From positions 115,630-179,629 of the forward strand of contig NZ_FOZE01000004.1 of NCBI RefSeq assembly GCF_900113225.1: a stretch of DNA of 64,000 nucleotides. The letters are read 5' to 3'. Of this stretch, positions 8,155 to 17,314 are shown piece after piece. The notes beneath the pieces were generated by a model. It was not told the origin of the DNA, did no database searches, and saw only the letters and a list, made by a program, of their open reading frames with translations. How positions within the stretch are numbered: the first letter of the stretch is position 1; each line of letters begins with the position of its first letter. The translations under genes and the position numbers were made by a program. The DNA is from Mitsuaria sp. PDC51 (GTDB lineage Bacteria; Pseudomonadota; Gammaproteobacteria; Burkholderiales; Burkholderiaceae_C).

Positions 8155-9120
8155 TCAGCGCTTCAGGGCGTCCTTCGGCCCCGCGGGCCCGGGGGTGGCC
8201 GGCACGGCCGGAAGGCCCGCCGGAGCGCCAACCGGCACGCCGCTCGCGGCCGCCTTCGCAATCGCTTCCTGCGGCCGGCGCATCCAGGCGACGTAATCCG
8301 GATGATCGCGCAAGGGCGCGAAGCACATGCCCCGGGATTTCAAGCCTTGCAGCAGCGGCTCCAGCACCGTCGGCGCCCACGGGTCCTGGCGCGACCAGAT
8401 GCCCAGGTGCGCCATCAGGATGTCGCCCGGCTTGACGCGCCGCAGCGCCTGGTCGAGCAGCGCGGGGTTGGGGTACTTGTCGCTGGGCAGTTCGTCGCCG
8501 AGGAAACCGGAGGCGCTCCAGCCCACGTGCCGGAATCCGCAGGCCTGCGCCGCCGCGAGCAGCGCCGGCGAGGTGCGTCCGGCCGGTGCGCGGAAGATCA
8601 TCGACATCGGCCGGCCGGTCATCTCGAGGAAGCGGCGCGCGGGGCGCTTGAGCTCCTCGCAGTACTCGGCCGCGCTCAGCACGACGTTTTGCGGCACCTG
8701 CTCGCCGGCGGCGCGCTTGAAGCGGAACCGGCCGTCGGGCAGGTCCGCCGACCAGGCGTCGTGGTACCAGGTGTGCGAGCCGAAATCATGGCCCTGCGCG
8801 GCAAGCAGCTTCCACCACGGCGCCCACTTGTCGTCGAGCGTCTGCCCGCCGTCCATGGTCGGTTCCTGGGCGAGGAAGAAGGTCGCCTTCGCGTCGAAGC
8901 GCCGCAGCGTGTCGACGATCAGCGGCGCCACGCCCATGTGGCCGGTGTCGAAGGTGAGGTAGACGGGCTTGTCGCAGGGGGCCGGCGCCGGGGCCGAGGC
9001 GCCCTGCGGCTGCGCTTGCACCGCCATGGTCAGGCCGAGCGCGAGCGCCACGGCCGGACGCGCAAGCTGCGCAACTCGCGCAAGCTGCGCCGGACCACGC
9101 AGGACGAACGGGATCTTCAC
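8155..9120 (-). CDS. Exported polysaccharide deacetylase (CE4) with altered motif 1
   Basis: A 321-residue protein starting at GTG 9120. A signal segment (about 15-38) ends near MAVQAQPQG. A NodB-like domain follows, with motif 1 as TFDTGH, motif 2 as SHTWYH, motif 3 as RAPAGRTSP and a late DILMAHLG region. In the usual CE4 motif TFDDG the second Asp binds the metal. Here it is Thr, with a His just after the Gly, so either metal binding is rearranged or activity is lost. CE4 enzymes remove N-acetyl groups from chitin, peptidoglycan or exopolysaccharide. The protein ends in a Pro/Ala-rich tail. It is likely periplasmic and heads a run with the fatty acid hydroxylase-family and EI24 genes. Confidence 0.85.
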   Translation of the reverse strand: MKIPFVLRGPAQLARVAQLARPAVALALGLTMAVQAQPQGASAPAPAPCDKPVYLTFDTGHMGVAPLIVDTLRRFDAKATFFLAQEPTMDGGQTLDDKWAPWWKLLAAQGHDFGSHTWYHDAWSADLPDGRFRFKRAAGEQVPQNVVLSAAEYCEELKRPARRFLEMTGRPMSMIFRAPAGRTSPALLAAAQACGFRHVGWSASGFLGDELPSDKYPNPALLDQALRRVKPGDILMAHLGIWSRQDPWAPTVLEPLLQGLKSRGMCFAPLRDHPDYVAWMRRPQEAIAKAAASGVPVGAPAGLPAVPATPGPAGPKDALKR

Positions 9121-9145
9121 GGCCAGGGCCCTCGTCAGCCGGCGC

Positions 9146-10156
9146 TCACTGGCGCGGCATCTGGTCCAGCGTCCAGACGCCGTGCGGCGACTTGCCGACC
9201 TTGACCTGCTGCAGGATCTGCTTGGTCTGCAGGTCCATCACGGTGAGCTTGCGCGCCCAGCGCGAGGTGAACATCAGCGTGCGGCCGTCGGTCAGGATCT
9301 CCATGTCGTCCGGGCCGCCGGGCGCCTTGAAGGTGTCGACCACCTTGAAATCCGCCAGCGCGATCTTGCTGATCGTGTTGGCCGCGCGGTTGCTCACCAG
9401 CACATGCTTGCGGTCGCCCAGCGCGCGGAACGAATGCGCGCCGTCGCCGGTCTCCAGCTTCTTGACCAGCCGCGGCTGCGCGCCGCCGACGTCGTAGACC
9501 TCGACGCTGCGCTCGCCGGTCAGCGCCACCAGCAGGTACTTGTCGTCGGGCGTCAGGTAGAGGTCGGCCGGCAGCTTGCCGACGGGGATCTTCCAGCGCG
9601 GCGCCATCGTGTTCAGGTCGATGGCCAGCAGCTCCGAGCTGTCCTGCAGGCTGGCGTAGACAACGCTGCTCTTCGTGTCGATGGACAGGTGGCTCGGCGT
9701 CTTGGGCGCGGAGAAGCGCTTGAACAGCGCCAGCGGCTGCGCCGCGTTCTGCGGCTGCCACTTGTAGATGTCGACGTGATCCAGGCGGTTGCCGGCCAGC
9801 ACCAGCCACTTCATGTCGGGCGAGAAGCGCAGGTGATAGGGGTCGGGGATGCCGTGGACGGTGCGCTGCACCTCGGCCGTGACCGGGTCCAGGAAGGTCA
9901 GCGAGTCGCCCAGCGCGTTGGCCACGACCATGGTCTTGCGGTCGGGCGTCAGGTAGAGGTGGTGCGGCTCCTTGCCGGTCGGAATGCGCTTGACCTGGCG
10001 GAAGTCCTTCGGATCGATCACGCTGACGTCGGCGTCCAGCGAGTTCAGCACGAAGATGGGACTGCCGGTGGTGGCCAGCGCCGACGGCGCCGCGATCGAC
10101 GCGCTCAGCGCCACGGCCAGGGCGGCCAGCAGCGGCCGCGCGAGGGAAGACAGCAT
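9146..10156 (-). CDS. Exported YncE-like beta-propeller protein
   Basis: A 336-residue protein with a cleavable signal peptide (MLSSLARPLLAALAVALSAS, ending near ALA-TTG) followed by about seven blades of a YVTN/YncE-type propeller. Repeated blade ends include LYLTPDRKTMVVAN, LRFSPDMKWLVLAG and LYLTPDDKYLLVAL. The longer open frame upstream is rejected: ATG 10156 has a GAGGA-type SD and starts the signal peptide. YncE in E. coli is periplasmic and binds DNA in vitro; most relatives have no assigned role. It lies 25 bases upstream of the deacetylase gene on the same strand, which suggests joint expression. Confidence 0.85.
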   Translation of the reverse strand: MLSSLARPLLAALAVALSASIAAPSALATTGSPIFVLNSLDADVSVIDPKDFRQVKRIPTGKEPHHLYLTPDRKTMVVANALGDSLTFLDPVTAEVQRTVHGIPDPYHLRFSPDMKWLVLAGNRLDHVDIYKWQPQNAAQPLALFKRFSAPKTPSHLSIDTKSSVVYASLQDSSELLAIDLNTMAPRWKIPVGKLPADLYLTPDDKYLLVALTGERSVEVYDVGGAQPRLVKKLETGDGAHSFRALGDRKHVLVSNRAANTISKIALADFKVVDTFKAPGGPDDMEILTDGRTLMFTSRWARKLTVMDLQTKQILQQVKVGKSPHGVWTLDQMPRQ

Positions 10157-10462
10157 GGAGATCCTCAACAGGGAGATGCCCGGCGAGCCAGGCGGCACGC
10201 AGCCCTCAAGTGTAGGCGGGTTCTCCCTAGGTCCGACCCGGAACAGCGCCGCCAAGGCCCGCCTGATGCGGGTTTGGGGCGGGTTTCGTGCGGGTTGGGG
10301 ACGGACCTGGGCGTCAGGCAGGCGGCGTCGAAGCGGCGCGTTCACGCGCGGACGCTGCGGGCGTCGGAACGGGTGGAGCGCGCCGCCGCGGTTGCATCCG
10401 GTTGCGGAAGACTTGCCGCCAGGGTTGCGGCAAGTCTGCGCATCGCGAACTTCTTGGGCCGG
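10157..10462. other. Non-coding gap between the propeller gene and the AIM24-family gene
   Basis: I see no credible gene here. It holds a perfect 10-base hairpin (10410-10419 with 10427-10436, arms GACTTGCCGC/GCGGCAAGTC) 27 bases beyond the AIM24-family stop, probably a terminator without a strong U-tract, and presumably the promoter of the propeller gene. Confidence 0.5.
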
Positions 10463-11275
10463 TTACTCGTCGTCGCCGCCGAGCAGGCCGCCCAGCAGGC
10501 CACCGGTAGCGAAGCCGCCCAGCATGGAGCCCTCCTCGCGCGCGCCACCGCGCTGCGGGGCCGCGGCGAAGACGCGCGACGCCAGGCGCGAGAACGGCAG
10601 GCTCTGCAGCCAGACTTCGCCCGGGCCGGTCATCTTGGCCAGGAACAGGCCTTCGCCGCCGAACAGGGCGGTCTTGATCTTGCCCACATACTGGATCTCG
10701 AAACTCACGCTCGGCGTGTAGGCGACGACGCAGCCGGTGTCCACCAGCAGCGTCTGGCCCGGTTGCAGCGTGCGACGAACCACGGTTCCGCCCGCATGCA
10801 CGAACGCCAGCCCATCACCGTCGAGCTTCTGCATGATGAAACCTTCACCACCGAAGAAGCCAGTCGACAGCCGCTGCTGCAACGCGATGCCCAGAGACAC
10901 GCCGCGAGCCGCGCACAGGAACGCGTCCTTCTGGCAGATCAGCGTGCCGCCGAGCTTGCCCAGCTCCATCGGCAGGATCTTGCCGGGGTACGGCGCCGCG
11001 AAGGCGACGCGCTGCTTGCCATGAGCCTGGTTCGTGTAGACCGTGGTGAACAGCGATTCACCGGTCACCAGCCGCTTGCCGGCACCGAGCAACTTTCCGA
11101 AGAACCCGCCCTGGTTGGCGGAACCATCGCCGAACACCGTGTCCATGCCGATGCCGGCATCCATGAACATCATGCTGCCGGCCTCGCCGATGGCAGCTTC
11201 GCCGGGGTCGAGTTCGACCTCCACGAACTGCATCTCGGCACCCTTGATTTCGTAGTCGACAACGTCCATCGCCAT
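10463..11275 (-). CDS. AIM24-family (TIGR00266) protein
   Basis: A 270-residue beta-rich protein. It contains the typical AIM24 features: an early EAGSMMFMDAGI loop, internal GGFFGKLLGAGKRLVTGES, and repeated GGEG turns (FFGGEGFIMQKL, ALFGGEGLFLAKM). It ends in a glycine-rich hydrophobic segment, GGFATGGLLGGLLGG. Bacterial members are cytoplasmic or membrane-associated and of unknown function; the yeast namesake supports mitochondrial inner membrane organisation. A GTG at 11284 is in frame, but an AGAGGG stretch is better spaced for ATG 11275. It is transcribed divergently from the IclR regulator. Confidence 0.85.
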   Translation of the reverse strand: MAMDVVDYEIKGAEMQFVEVELDPGEAAIGEAGSMMFMDAGIGMDTVFGDGSANQGGFFGKLLGAGKRLVTGESLFTTVYTNQAHGKQRVAFAAPYPGKILPMELGKLGGTLICQKDAFLCAARGVSLGIALQQRLSTGFFGGEGFIMQKLDGDGLAFVHAGGTVVRRTLQPGQTLLVDTGCVVAYTPSVSFEIQYVGKIKTALFGGEGLFLAKMTGPGEVWLQSLPFSRLASRVFAAAPQRGGAREEGSMLGGFATGGLLGGLLGGDDE

Positions 11276-11349
11276 GGTGTTCACCCTCTGTCACATCACA
11301 AAGAAACGGGCGCGATATTAACGTTTCGCGGCCTTTCTATACTGCGGTC

Positions 11350-12165
11350 ATGACGCCCATGTCCCCTGACGAAAGCGCACCCCTCACTCCCCTGAAACCC
11401 GGCGACAGCTACGTGCAATCCTTCGCGCGCGGCCTGTCGGTGATCCGGACCTTCGACAGCCACCACGCCCGGCAGACCCTGACCGAGGTGGCCAAGCGCT
11501 GCGGCCTGACGCGCGCCGGCGCGCGCCGCATCCTGCTGACGCTCCAGACGCTGGGCTACGTCCGTTCCGAGGGGCGGATGTTCGAGTTGACGCCGAAGAT
11601 CCTGGACCTCGGCTTCGCCTATCTGTCCTCGCAGCCGCTGTGGCGCTTCGCCGAGCCGATCGCGATGCAGCTGGCCAACGACGTGCGGGAATCGGTCTCC
11701 ATCGCGGTGCTCGACGGCGACGACGCCGTCTTCGTGCTGCGCGTGCCGATGCGCAAGGTGCTGTCGGACCCGATGGGCGTGGGCAGCCGGCTGCCAGCGT
11801 GGGCCACGGCGACCGGCCGCGTGCTGCTGGCGGCACTTCCCGTCGAGGAACGCGAAGCCCGCTTGGCGCAGGTGCAGCTGGCGCGTCGCGCGGTCAACAC
11901 CGTGCGCACGCCGGAGGAACTGCGCGCCGCGGTCGAGCAGGCCCGGCGCCAGCATTGGTGCCTGGTGGACCAGGAGCTCGAGGACGGCGTGCTGACCGTG
12001 GCCGCGCCGATCGCCGGCCGCGATGGCAAGGTCGTCGCGGCGATCAACATCAGCACCCATGCGTCGCGGACGCCGCCGCAGGTGCTGCTCGAGCAGGGAC
12101 TGCCCAAGTTGCAGGCGGCGGCGCAGAGCCTGTCGCAGCTGCTGGTGTTGATGAAGAAGGACTGA
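11350..12165 (+). CDS. IclR-family transcriptional regulator
   Basis: A 271-residue regulator. The N-terminal winged helix (about 22-85: LSVIRTFDSHHARQTLTEVA, then CGLTRAGARRIL) is followed by the IclR effector domain (about 95-265), in the style of PcaR/PobR regulators of aromatic catabolism. No such operon is nearby; the flanking genes are AIM24 and the phb cluster, so the target is uncertain. A TATACT hexamer (11338-11343) lies 6 bases before the ATG and no Shine-Dalgarno is seen, consistent with a leaderless mRNA. A hairpin with a T-run follows the stop. Confidence 0.9.
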   Translation: MTPMSPDESAPLTPLKPGDSYVQSFARGLSVIRTFDSHHARQTLTEVAKRCGLTRAGARRILLTLQTLGYVRSEGRMFELTPKILDLGFAYLSSQPLWRFAEPIAMQLANDVRESVSIAVLDGDDAVFVLRVPMRKVLSDPMGVGSRLPAWATATGRVLLAALPVEEREARLAQVQLARRAVNTVRTPEELRAAVEQARRQHWCLVDQELEDGVLTVAAPIAGRDGKVVAAINISTHASRTPPQVLLEQGLPKLQAAAQSLSQLLVLMKKD

Positions 12166-12173
12166 TCGCTGGG

Positions 12174-12209
12174 GAGCCTAGTCCGCGGGACTGGGCTCGG
12201 TCCCCTTTT
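12174..12209 (+). terminator. Terminator after the IclR gene
   Basis: An 11-base stem with one G-T pair (GAGCCTAGTCC, loop GCG, GGACTGGGCTC) is followed by GGTCCCCTTTT. It lies 9 bases past the IclR stop and abuts the convergent phaB stop. Confidence 0.7.
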
Positions 12210-12946
12210 CACCCCATGTGCAGGCCGCCGTTGCAGCTGAAGTCCGCCCCGGTGGTGAACCCGGACGACTCGCCCGCCAGCCAGCCGACGATGGAGGCGA
12301 TCTCATCCGGCTCACCCAGGCGCTTGACCGGGATGCCGGCGACGATCTTCTCCAGCACGTCCGGGCGCACCGCCCTGACCATGTCGGTGCCGATGTAGCC
12401 CGGGCTGACCGTGTTCACCGTGACGCCCTTGGCGGCGAGTTCCTGCGCCAGCGCCATCGTGAAGCCATGCATGCCGGCCTTGGCCGCCGAGTAGTTGGTC
12501 TGGCCCGCCTGCCCCTTCTCGCCGTTGACCGACGAGATGTTGATGATGCGGCCCCATCCCTTGTCCACCATGCCGGGCACCACCTGCTTGGTGACGTTGA
12601 ACATGCTGTTCAGGTTGGTGTCGATGACGGTGTCCCACTCGTCGCGGGTCATCTTCAGGAACATGCGGTCCTTGGTCACGCCCGCGTTGTTGACCAGCAC
12701 ATCGATCTTGCCGTGCTCGGCGATCGCGCGGTCGAAGGCCGCGACGGTCGAGTCCCAGTCGGCGACGTTGCCGACCGACGCATGGAAGGTGTAACCCAGC
12801 GCGGACTGCTCCGCCAACCACTTGGCATGGTCGCGGCTGGGGCCGCAACCGGCGATGACCTTGAAGCCATCCTTGTGGAGGCGCTGGCAGATGGCGGTGC
12901 CGATGCCGCCCATCCCGCCGGTGACGTATGCAACTTTCTGACTCAT
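12209..12946 (-). CDS. phaB: Acetoacetyl-CoA reductase
   Basis: A 245-residue short-chain dehydrogenase that reduces acetoacetyl-CoA to (R)-3-hydroxybutyryl-CoA with NADPH, the second step of polyhydroxybutyrate synthesis. It has the Rossmann start [18 protein letters not shown] at 86-89, and a catalytic Ser139-Tyr152-Lys156 set (NISS, YSAAK). The [11 protein letters not shown] and [18 protein letters not shown] regions are typical of PhaB rather than FabG. The start at ATG 12946 has the SD AGGAGG 9 bases upstream; the longer frame is rejected. It is the last gene of the phaC-phaA-phaB set on the minus strand. Confidence 0.95.
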   Translation of the reverse strand: MSQKVAYVTGGMGGIGTAICQRLHKDGFKVIAGCGPSRDHAKWLAEQSALGYTFHASVGNVADWDSTVAAFDRAIAEHGKIDVLVNNAGVTKDRMFLKMTRDEWDTVIDTNLNSMFNVTKQVVPGMVDKGWGRIINISSVNGEKGQAGQTNYSAAKAGMHGFTMALAQELAAKGVTVNTVSPGYIGTDMVRAVRPDVLEKIVAGIPVKRLGEPDEIASIVGWLAGESSGFTTGADFSCNGGLHMG

Positions 12947-13043
12947 CTTGCTTGCCTCCTGAGGGGCCCGCCGGGCCGCCGCGTCCGCGGCCGGGGTGCC
13001 TGGAATGTCGGAACGGATACGACGCGCGAAAGGGAATCCGCGC

Positions 13044-14231
13044 TCAGCGCTCGACGCACAGGGCCACGCCCATGCCGCCGCCGATGCACAGGCTGGCGAT
13101 GCCCTTCCTGGCATCGCGCTTGATCATCTCGTGCAGCAGCGTCACCAGGATCCGGGCGCCGGACGCGCCGATCGGATGGCCCAGCGCGATCGCGCCGCCG
13201 TTGACGTTGACCTTGCTCAGGTCCCAGCCCATCTCCTGATGGACGGCGCAGGCCTGTGCGGCGAAGGCCTCGTTGATCTCGAGCAGGTCCAGGTCCTTGG
13301 CCTGCCAGCCGGCGCGCTCCAGCGCCTTGCGCGACGCCGGCACCGGGCCCATGCCCATGGTCTTGGGATCCACGCCGGCGCTCGCGTAGGACGCGATCCG
13401 CGCCAGCGGCGTCAGTCCCAGTGCCTTCGCCTTCGCATCGGTCATCAGCACCAGGCCGGCCGCGCCGTCGTTCAGGCCCGACGCGTTGCCGGCGGTCACC
13501 GAGCCCGCCTTGTCGAAGGCCGGCTTCAGGCCCGCGAGCGCCTCGGCGGTCGACTTGCGGTTGATGAACTCGTCCGCCGCGAACACGACCGGATCGCCCT
13601 TCTTCTGCGGAATCGTCACCGGCACGATCTCGGCGGTGAAGCGGCCGGCGTCCTGCGCCGCCGCGGCCTTCTGCTGGCTGGCCAGCGCCAGTTCGTCCTG
13701 CTGCGCGCGGCTGACGTGGTACTCCTTGGCCACGTTCTCGGCGGTGATGCCCATGTGGTACTGGTTGTACACATCCCACAGGCCGTCGACGATCATCGTG
13801 TCCACGAGCTTCCAGTCGCCCATGCGCTGGCCGTCGCGCGAGCCCGGCAGCACGTGCGGTGCCAGGCTCATGCTCTCCTGGCCGCCGGCGATGACGATCT
13901 CGGAGTCGCCGTCGCGGATCGCCTGCGCCGCCAGCATCACGGCCTTCAGGCCGGAGCCGCAGACCTTGTTGATCGTCAGCGCCGGCACCGTGACCGGCAG
14001 GCCCGCCTTGATCACCGCCTGGCGCGCGGGGTTCTGGCCCACGCCCGCGGTCAGCACCTGGCCGAGGATGACCTCGTTGATCTGCTCGCCCTGCAGGCCG
14101 CTGCGGCGCAGCAGTTCCTGGATCACGATCGCGCCCAGCTCGCTGGCCGGCGTCTTCGACAGCGTCCCTCCGAACTTGCCGATCGGCGTGCGTGCCGCGG
14201 CGACGATGACGATGTCTTGCGGTGAACTCAT
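13044..14231 (-). CDS. phaA: Acetyl-CoA C-acetyltransferase (beta-ketothiolase)
   Basis: A 395-residue biosynthetic thiolase condensing two acetyl-CoA to acetoacetyl-CoA. The nucleophile Cys91 lies in NKVCGSG, the His in [15 protein letters not shown], and the second Cys in CIGGGMG near the C-terminus. Length and motifs match PhaA. It lies 82 bases downstream of phaC and 97 bases upstream of phaB on the same strand, forming the classic class I PHB operon. Confidence 0.96.
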   Translation of the reverse strand: MSSPQDIVIVAAARTPIGKFGGTLSKTPASELGAIVIQELLRRSGLQGEQINEVILGQVLTAGVGQNPARQAVIKAGLPVTVPALTINKVCGSGLKAVMLAAQAIRDGDSEIVIAGGQESMSLAPHVLPGSRDGQRMGDWKLVDTMIVDGLWDVYNQYHMGITAENVAKEYHVSRAQQDELALASQQKAAAAQDAGRFTAEIVPVTIPQKKGDPVVFAADEFINRKSTAEALAGLKPAFDKAGSVTAGNASGLNDGAAGLVLMTDAKAKALGLTPLARIASYASAGVDPKTMGMGPVPASRKALERAGWQAKDLDLLEINEAFAAQACAVHQEMGWDLSKVNVNGGAIALGHPIGASGARILVTLLHEMIKRDARKGIASLCIGGGMGVALCVER

Positions 14232-14313
14232 GACTCGCTCCTCTTTCGAAACTGCTGAACTGCGGATGTCAGCGGGATGAAGGTGATGACTCCTGGACGC
14301 GGCGCGGGCGGTC

Positions 14314-16062
14314 TCACGCGCGCTGCTTCACATAACGGCCCGGCGCCGGCTCGATCGCCGCATGGCCGCGGCCGCCCGGCGCGCGCGGTGCCGCCTTCAG
14401 CGGGCCCGCGTGGCCGGCCAACCACTGCGACCAGTCGGGCCACCAGCTGCCGGGATGCTCGGTGGCGTTCTGCAGCCATTGCTGAGGATCGGCCGGCAGC
14501 GCCGTGCCCTTGCCGATCCAGTGGCTGCGTTTCTTCTTCTCCGGCGGATTGATGACGCCGGCGATGTGCCCGGACGCGCCGAGCACGAAACGCCGCTTGC
14601 CCTTGAAGACCTGCGTGCTGCGGTAGGCGGCATCCCAGGGGACGATGTGGTCCTCGCGCGAGCCGTAGATGTAGACCGGGGCCTGGATCCGGCCGAGGTC
14701 GATCGCCTCGCCGCAGACGGTCAGGCGGCCGGGGATGCGCAGCTCGTTCTGCAGGTAGGTGTGGCGCAGGTACCAGCAGTACATCGGGCCCGGCAGGTTG
14801 GTCGCATCGCCGTTCCAGTACAGCAGGTCGAAGGCCGGCGGCGCGTCGCCCTTGAGGTAGTTGCCGACGACGTAGTTCCACACCAGGTCGTTCGGGCGCA
14901 GGAAGCTGAAGGTCGTCGCCAGCTCCTGGCCCTTGAGCAGGCCGGGCCCGCTCACCGCCTGGTCGCCCAGCGTCATCTCGCGCAGCTTCACCGCCTGCTC
15001 GTCGATGAACAGGTCCAGCACGCCGTTGCTGCTGAAGTCGATCAGCGTGGTCAGCAGCGTGACGCTCTCGGCGGGCTGCTGGCCTCTGGCGGCCAGCACC
15101 GCCAGCGCGGTCGCCAGGATCGTGCCGCCGACGCAGAAACCCAGCGTGTTGATCGTCTCGGTCCCGGCGATCTCGCGCACCACCTCGATGGCCTTGATCG
15201 CGGCCTGGCCGATGTAGTCGTCCCAGGTCCAGTGCACGCAGTCCGCATCCGGGTTGCGCCAGCTCACCACGAAGGTGCGGTGGCCCTGCGCGACCGCGTG
15301 GCGGATCAGCGAGTTCTCCGGCTGCAGGTCGAGGATGTAGTACTTGTTGATGCAGGGCGGCACCATCAGCAGCGGCCGGGCATGCACCTTCGTGGTGAGC
15401 GGCTTGTACTCGAGCAGCTGGAAGAAGTCGTTCTCGAAGACCACGCTGCCTTCGGTCGTCGCGACGTTGCGGCCGACCTCGAAAGCCGATTCGTCCGTCT
15501 GCGACACATGGCCGCGCCGCACATCGGCCATCAGCAGCTGCAGGCCGCGGGCGAGGCTCTCGCCCTGCGTGTTCAGCGCGCGCTGCTGGGCCTCGGGATT
15601 GAGGGCGAGGAAGTTGCTCGGCGAGGCCGCGTCGATGAACTGCTGCACGGCGAAGCGGACGCGGGCGCGGGTCTTGTCGTCGCCCTGCACCTGATCGGCC
15701 ATGCGCTGCAGCGTCTTCGCATTGAGCAGGTAAAGCTGCGCGGTGAAGTGGGCCAGGCGGTTGTTGTTCCAGGAGGCATCGGCGAAGCGGCGGTCCTTCA
15801 GCGCGGCGCCGGAGGCCGGTGCGCCATCGCTCGCGTGGGACTCGGCAAGCGCCGCGTTCCAGAGCTCGCCGGCCTGGCGGAGATAGTCCGATTGCAGCTG
15901 CGACCAGGCGTCGGGCGCGACCTGCATGGCCTGCAGCTGCTTGAAGGCGTCGCCGAATCCATGCGACAGGCCGGCCGCGGCCTGCTGCGCCTGCTGGGCC
16001 CACTGCTCGAAACCGGGGAACGATGCGCCGGGGAATCCGGCCGCGGCGTTGTTCGCGCTCAT
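14314..16062 (-). CDS. phaC: Class I poly(3-hydroxybutyrate) synthase
   Basis: A 582-residue PHA synthase. The N-terminal domain (1 to about 200) is followed by an alpha/beta hydrolase core with the lipase-like box GFCVGG carrying nucleophile Cys310. A catalytic Asp lies in SREDHIVPW and a His in [13 protein letters not shown]. It polymerises (R)-3-hydroxybutyryl-CoA on granule surfaces. The open frame extends upstream, but ATG 16062 has a GAGGAG SD 5 bases before it and starts [10 protein letters not shown], as in related synthases. No phaR or phasin gene is adjacent within the window. Confidence 0.96.
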   Translation of the reverse strand: MSANNAAAGFPGASFPGFEQWAQQAQQAAAGLSHGFGDAFKQLQAMQVAPDAWSQLQSDYLRQAGELWNAALAESHASDGAPASGAALKDRRFADASWNNNRLAHFTAQLYLLNAKTLQRMADQVQGDDKTRARVRFAVQQFIDAASPSNFLALNPEAQQRALNTQGESLARGLQLLMADVRRGHVSQTDESAFEVGRNVATTEGSVVFENDFFQLLEYKPLTTKVHARPLLMVPPCINKYYILDLQPENSLIRHAVAQGHRTFVVSWRNPDADCVHWTWDDYIGQAAIKAIEVVREIAGTETINTLGFCVGGTILATALAVLAARGQQPAESVTLLTTLIDFSSNGVLDLFIDEQAVKLREMTLGDQAVSGPGLLKGQELATTFSFLRPNDLVWNYVVGNYLKGDAPPAFDLLYWNGDATNLPGPMYCWYLRHTYLQNELRIPGRLTVCGEAIDLGRIQAPVYIYGSREDHIVPWDAAYRSTQVFKGKRRFVLGASGHIAGVINPPEKKKRSHWIGKGTALPADPQQWLQNATEHPGSWWPDWSQWLAGHAGPLKAAPRAPGGRGHAAIEPAPGRYVKQRA

Positions 16063-16212
16063 GTGTCTCCTCATGCCGACTTGAGCAAGAAGCTTGCCAC
16101 AGCCGATCACGAGGATCACCGAGGTCGCTTCGCATATGCTCAGGCGCTTTGTAGCCCGTTCAGCTTACCCCCGCGTGACGATGATGTCGCCGATGACCCG
16201 AGGAATTTGCTG

Positions 16213-16560
16213 ATGTATCTGGTGGCCATCGCCTGGATGTATGTGGTGCTGATGATGGCCGTGGCCGAGGCCTTCAGCCCGCAAGGCACGGTGCTCGGCG
16301 CGCTGGTCACGCTGGTGTTCTACGGCCTGCTGCCGCTCTCGATCGTGATGTACCTGATGGGCACACCACGGCGGCGCGCCGCGCGCCGGCGGGCCGAGGC
16401 CGACGAAGCGGCTCAAGCGACGAAAGCGACGAAAGCGAATCAAGCCGACGAAGCCGCCACGGCGGCCCGCGCGCCGGCCTCACCGCAGCCGGATGACGGC
16501 CGCCATGCGGCCGCTGCGCAGCCCATCGACACGTTCGTGGCGGAACGAAAAGAATCGTGA
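16213..16560 (+). CDS. Small two-span membrane protein of unknown function
   Basis: A 115-residue protein starting at ATG 16213, with AGGA 8 bases upstream. It has two hydrophobic spans (about 2-20, YLVAIAWMYVVLMMAVAEA; and 27-47, VLGALVTLVFYGLLPLSIV). A strongly basic stretch, [10 protein letters not shown], follows, then an Ala/Lys/Asp-rich cytoplasmic tail. I do not recognise a characterised family. It is divergent from phaC across 150 bases, and its last 81 bases overlap the 3' end of pgeF on the other strand. The membrane half is clearly protein-like; the overlapping tail may be a read-through artefact of high GC. Confidence 0.7.
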   Translation: MYLVAIAWMYVVLMMAVAEAFSPQGTVLGALVTLVFYGLLPLSIVMYLMGTPRRRAARRRAEADEAAQATKATKANQADEAATAARAPASPQPDDGRHAAAAQPIDTFVAERKES

Positions 16561-17295
16561 CGGCTCGCTCAAGGTGCACCAGCCGCCGCCGCTGATCGCG
16601 CCCAGGCCCAGCGCCGCCAGCCTGCGCCGCGCCAGTCCGTAGAGATCGGCCCGCCAGCGCGGCTCGCCCTGCGCATTGGGCTCGAAGCGGAACAGCGGCT
16701 GGTCGGCGTGCACCGGCTCGGCACCGAAGGCCGCCAGCACGTCGGCGCCGACCTCGAAGCGTGCCGGGCCGATGCCCGCGCCCATCCAGGCCCGGATCTC
16801 GCGGGCGTCGCAGCCGGTCGCCTCGCGCATGGCGGCGACCGTGTTCTCCAGCACCCCACCGGCCAGGCCGCGCCAACCCGCGTGCGCGGCGCCGACCACG
16901 CCCGGTCCGGCGAACAGCACCGGCAGGCAGTCCGCCACCATGACCGCGCAGGCCAGCGCGGGGTCGGTGCTGACGGCGGCGTCGGCGGGCTCGGGGTCGG
17001 CGTCCGGCGCCGCATGCATGGCGCGCAGCCGCAACACCGTGGTCCCGTGAACCTGCTTCAGGAAGACCGGCTGACCGCCGATCGCGGCGGCGACGCGACG
17101 CCGGTTCTCGGCGACATGCGCCGGGTCGTCGCCCACCGACCGGCCCAGGTTCAGGCTCGCGAGGCCCCGCCGCTCGGCCGGGCCCTCCGCGCCGCCGCTG
17201 ACGCCGCCCGCGCGCGTGGTCATGAACGCGACGACCTCGGGCACGGCCCAGTCGGGCCGCAGCCAGTCGGGATGCGGCGCGTCGACGGAGTTCAT
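16480..17295 (-). CDS. pgeF: Purine nucleoside phosphorylase-like YfiH/LACC1 (PgeF) protein
   Basis: A roughly 271-residue protein of the YfiH/DUF152 family, known as a multicopper-oxidase-like or purine nucleoside enzyme and, in E. coli, as a peptidoglycan editing factor. Conserved metal-site motifs are visible: LKQVHGTTV, VMVADCLPVLF and GAAHAGWRGL, with the C-terminal GRMAAVIRL. The start at ATG 17295 gives the expected N-terminus (HPDWLRPDW). An ATG at 17325 that overlaps the maiA stop is an alternative, as neither has a strong SD. It lies downstream of maiA on the same strand. Confidence 0.9.
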   Translation of the reverse strand: MNSVDAPHPDWLRPDWAVPEVVAFMTTRAGGVSGGAEGPAERRGLASLNLGRSVGDDPAHVAENRRRVAAAIGGQPVFLKQVHGTTVLRLRAMHAAPDADPEPADAAVSTDPALACAVMVADCLPVLFAGPGVVGAAHAGWRGLAGGVLENTVAAMREATGCDAREIRAWMGAGIGPARFEVGADVLAAFGAEPVHADQPLFRFEPNAQGEPRWRADLYGLARRRLAALGLGAISGGGWCTLSEPSRFFSFRHERVDGLRSGRMAAVIRLR

Positions 17296-17314
17296 GGCCG
17301 CGTCGCCCGCAGGC

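Noticed and set aside
14362..16212. Long plus-strand frame leading into the small membrane protein gene
   Set aside because: The part before 16213 is antisense to phaC; only the SD-linked ATG at 16213 starts a protein-like sequence.
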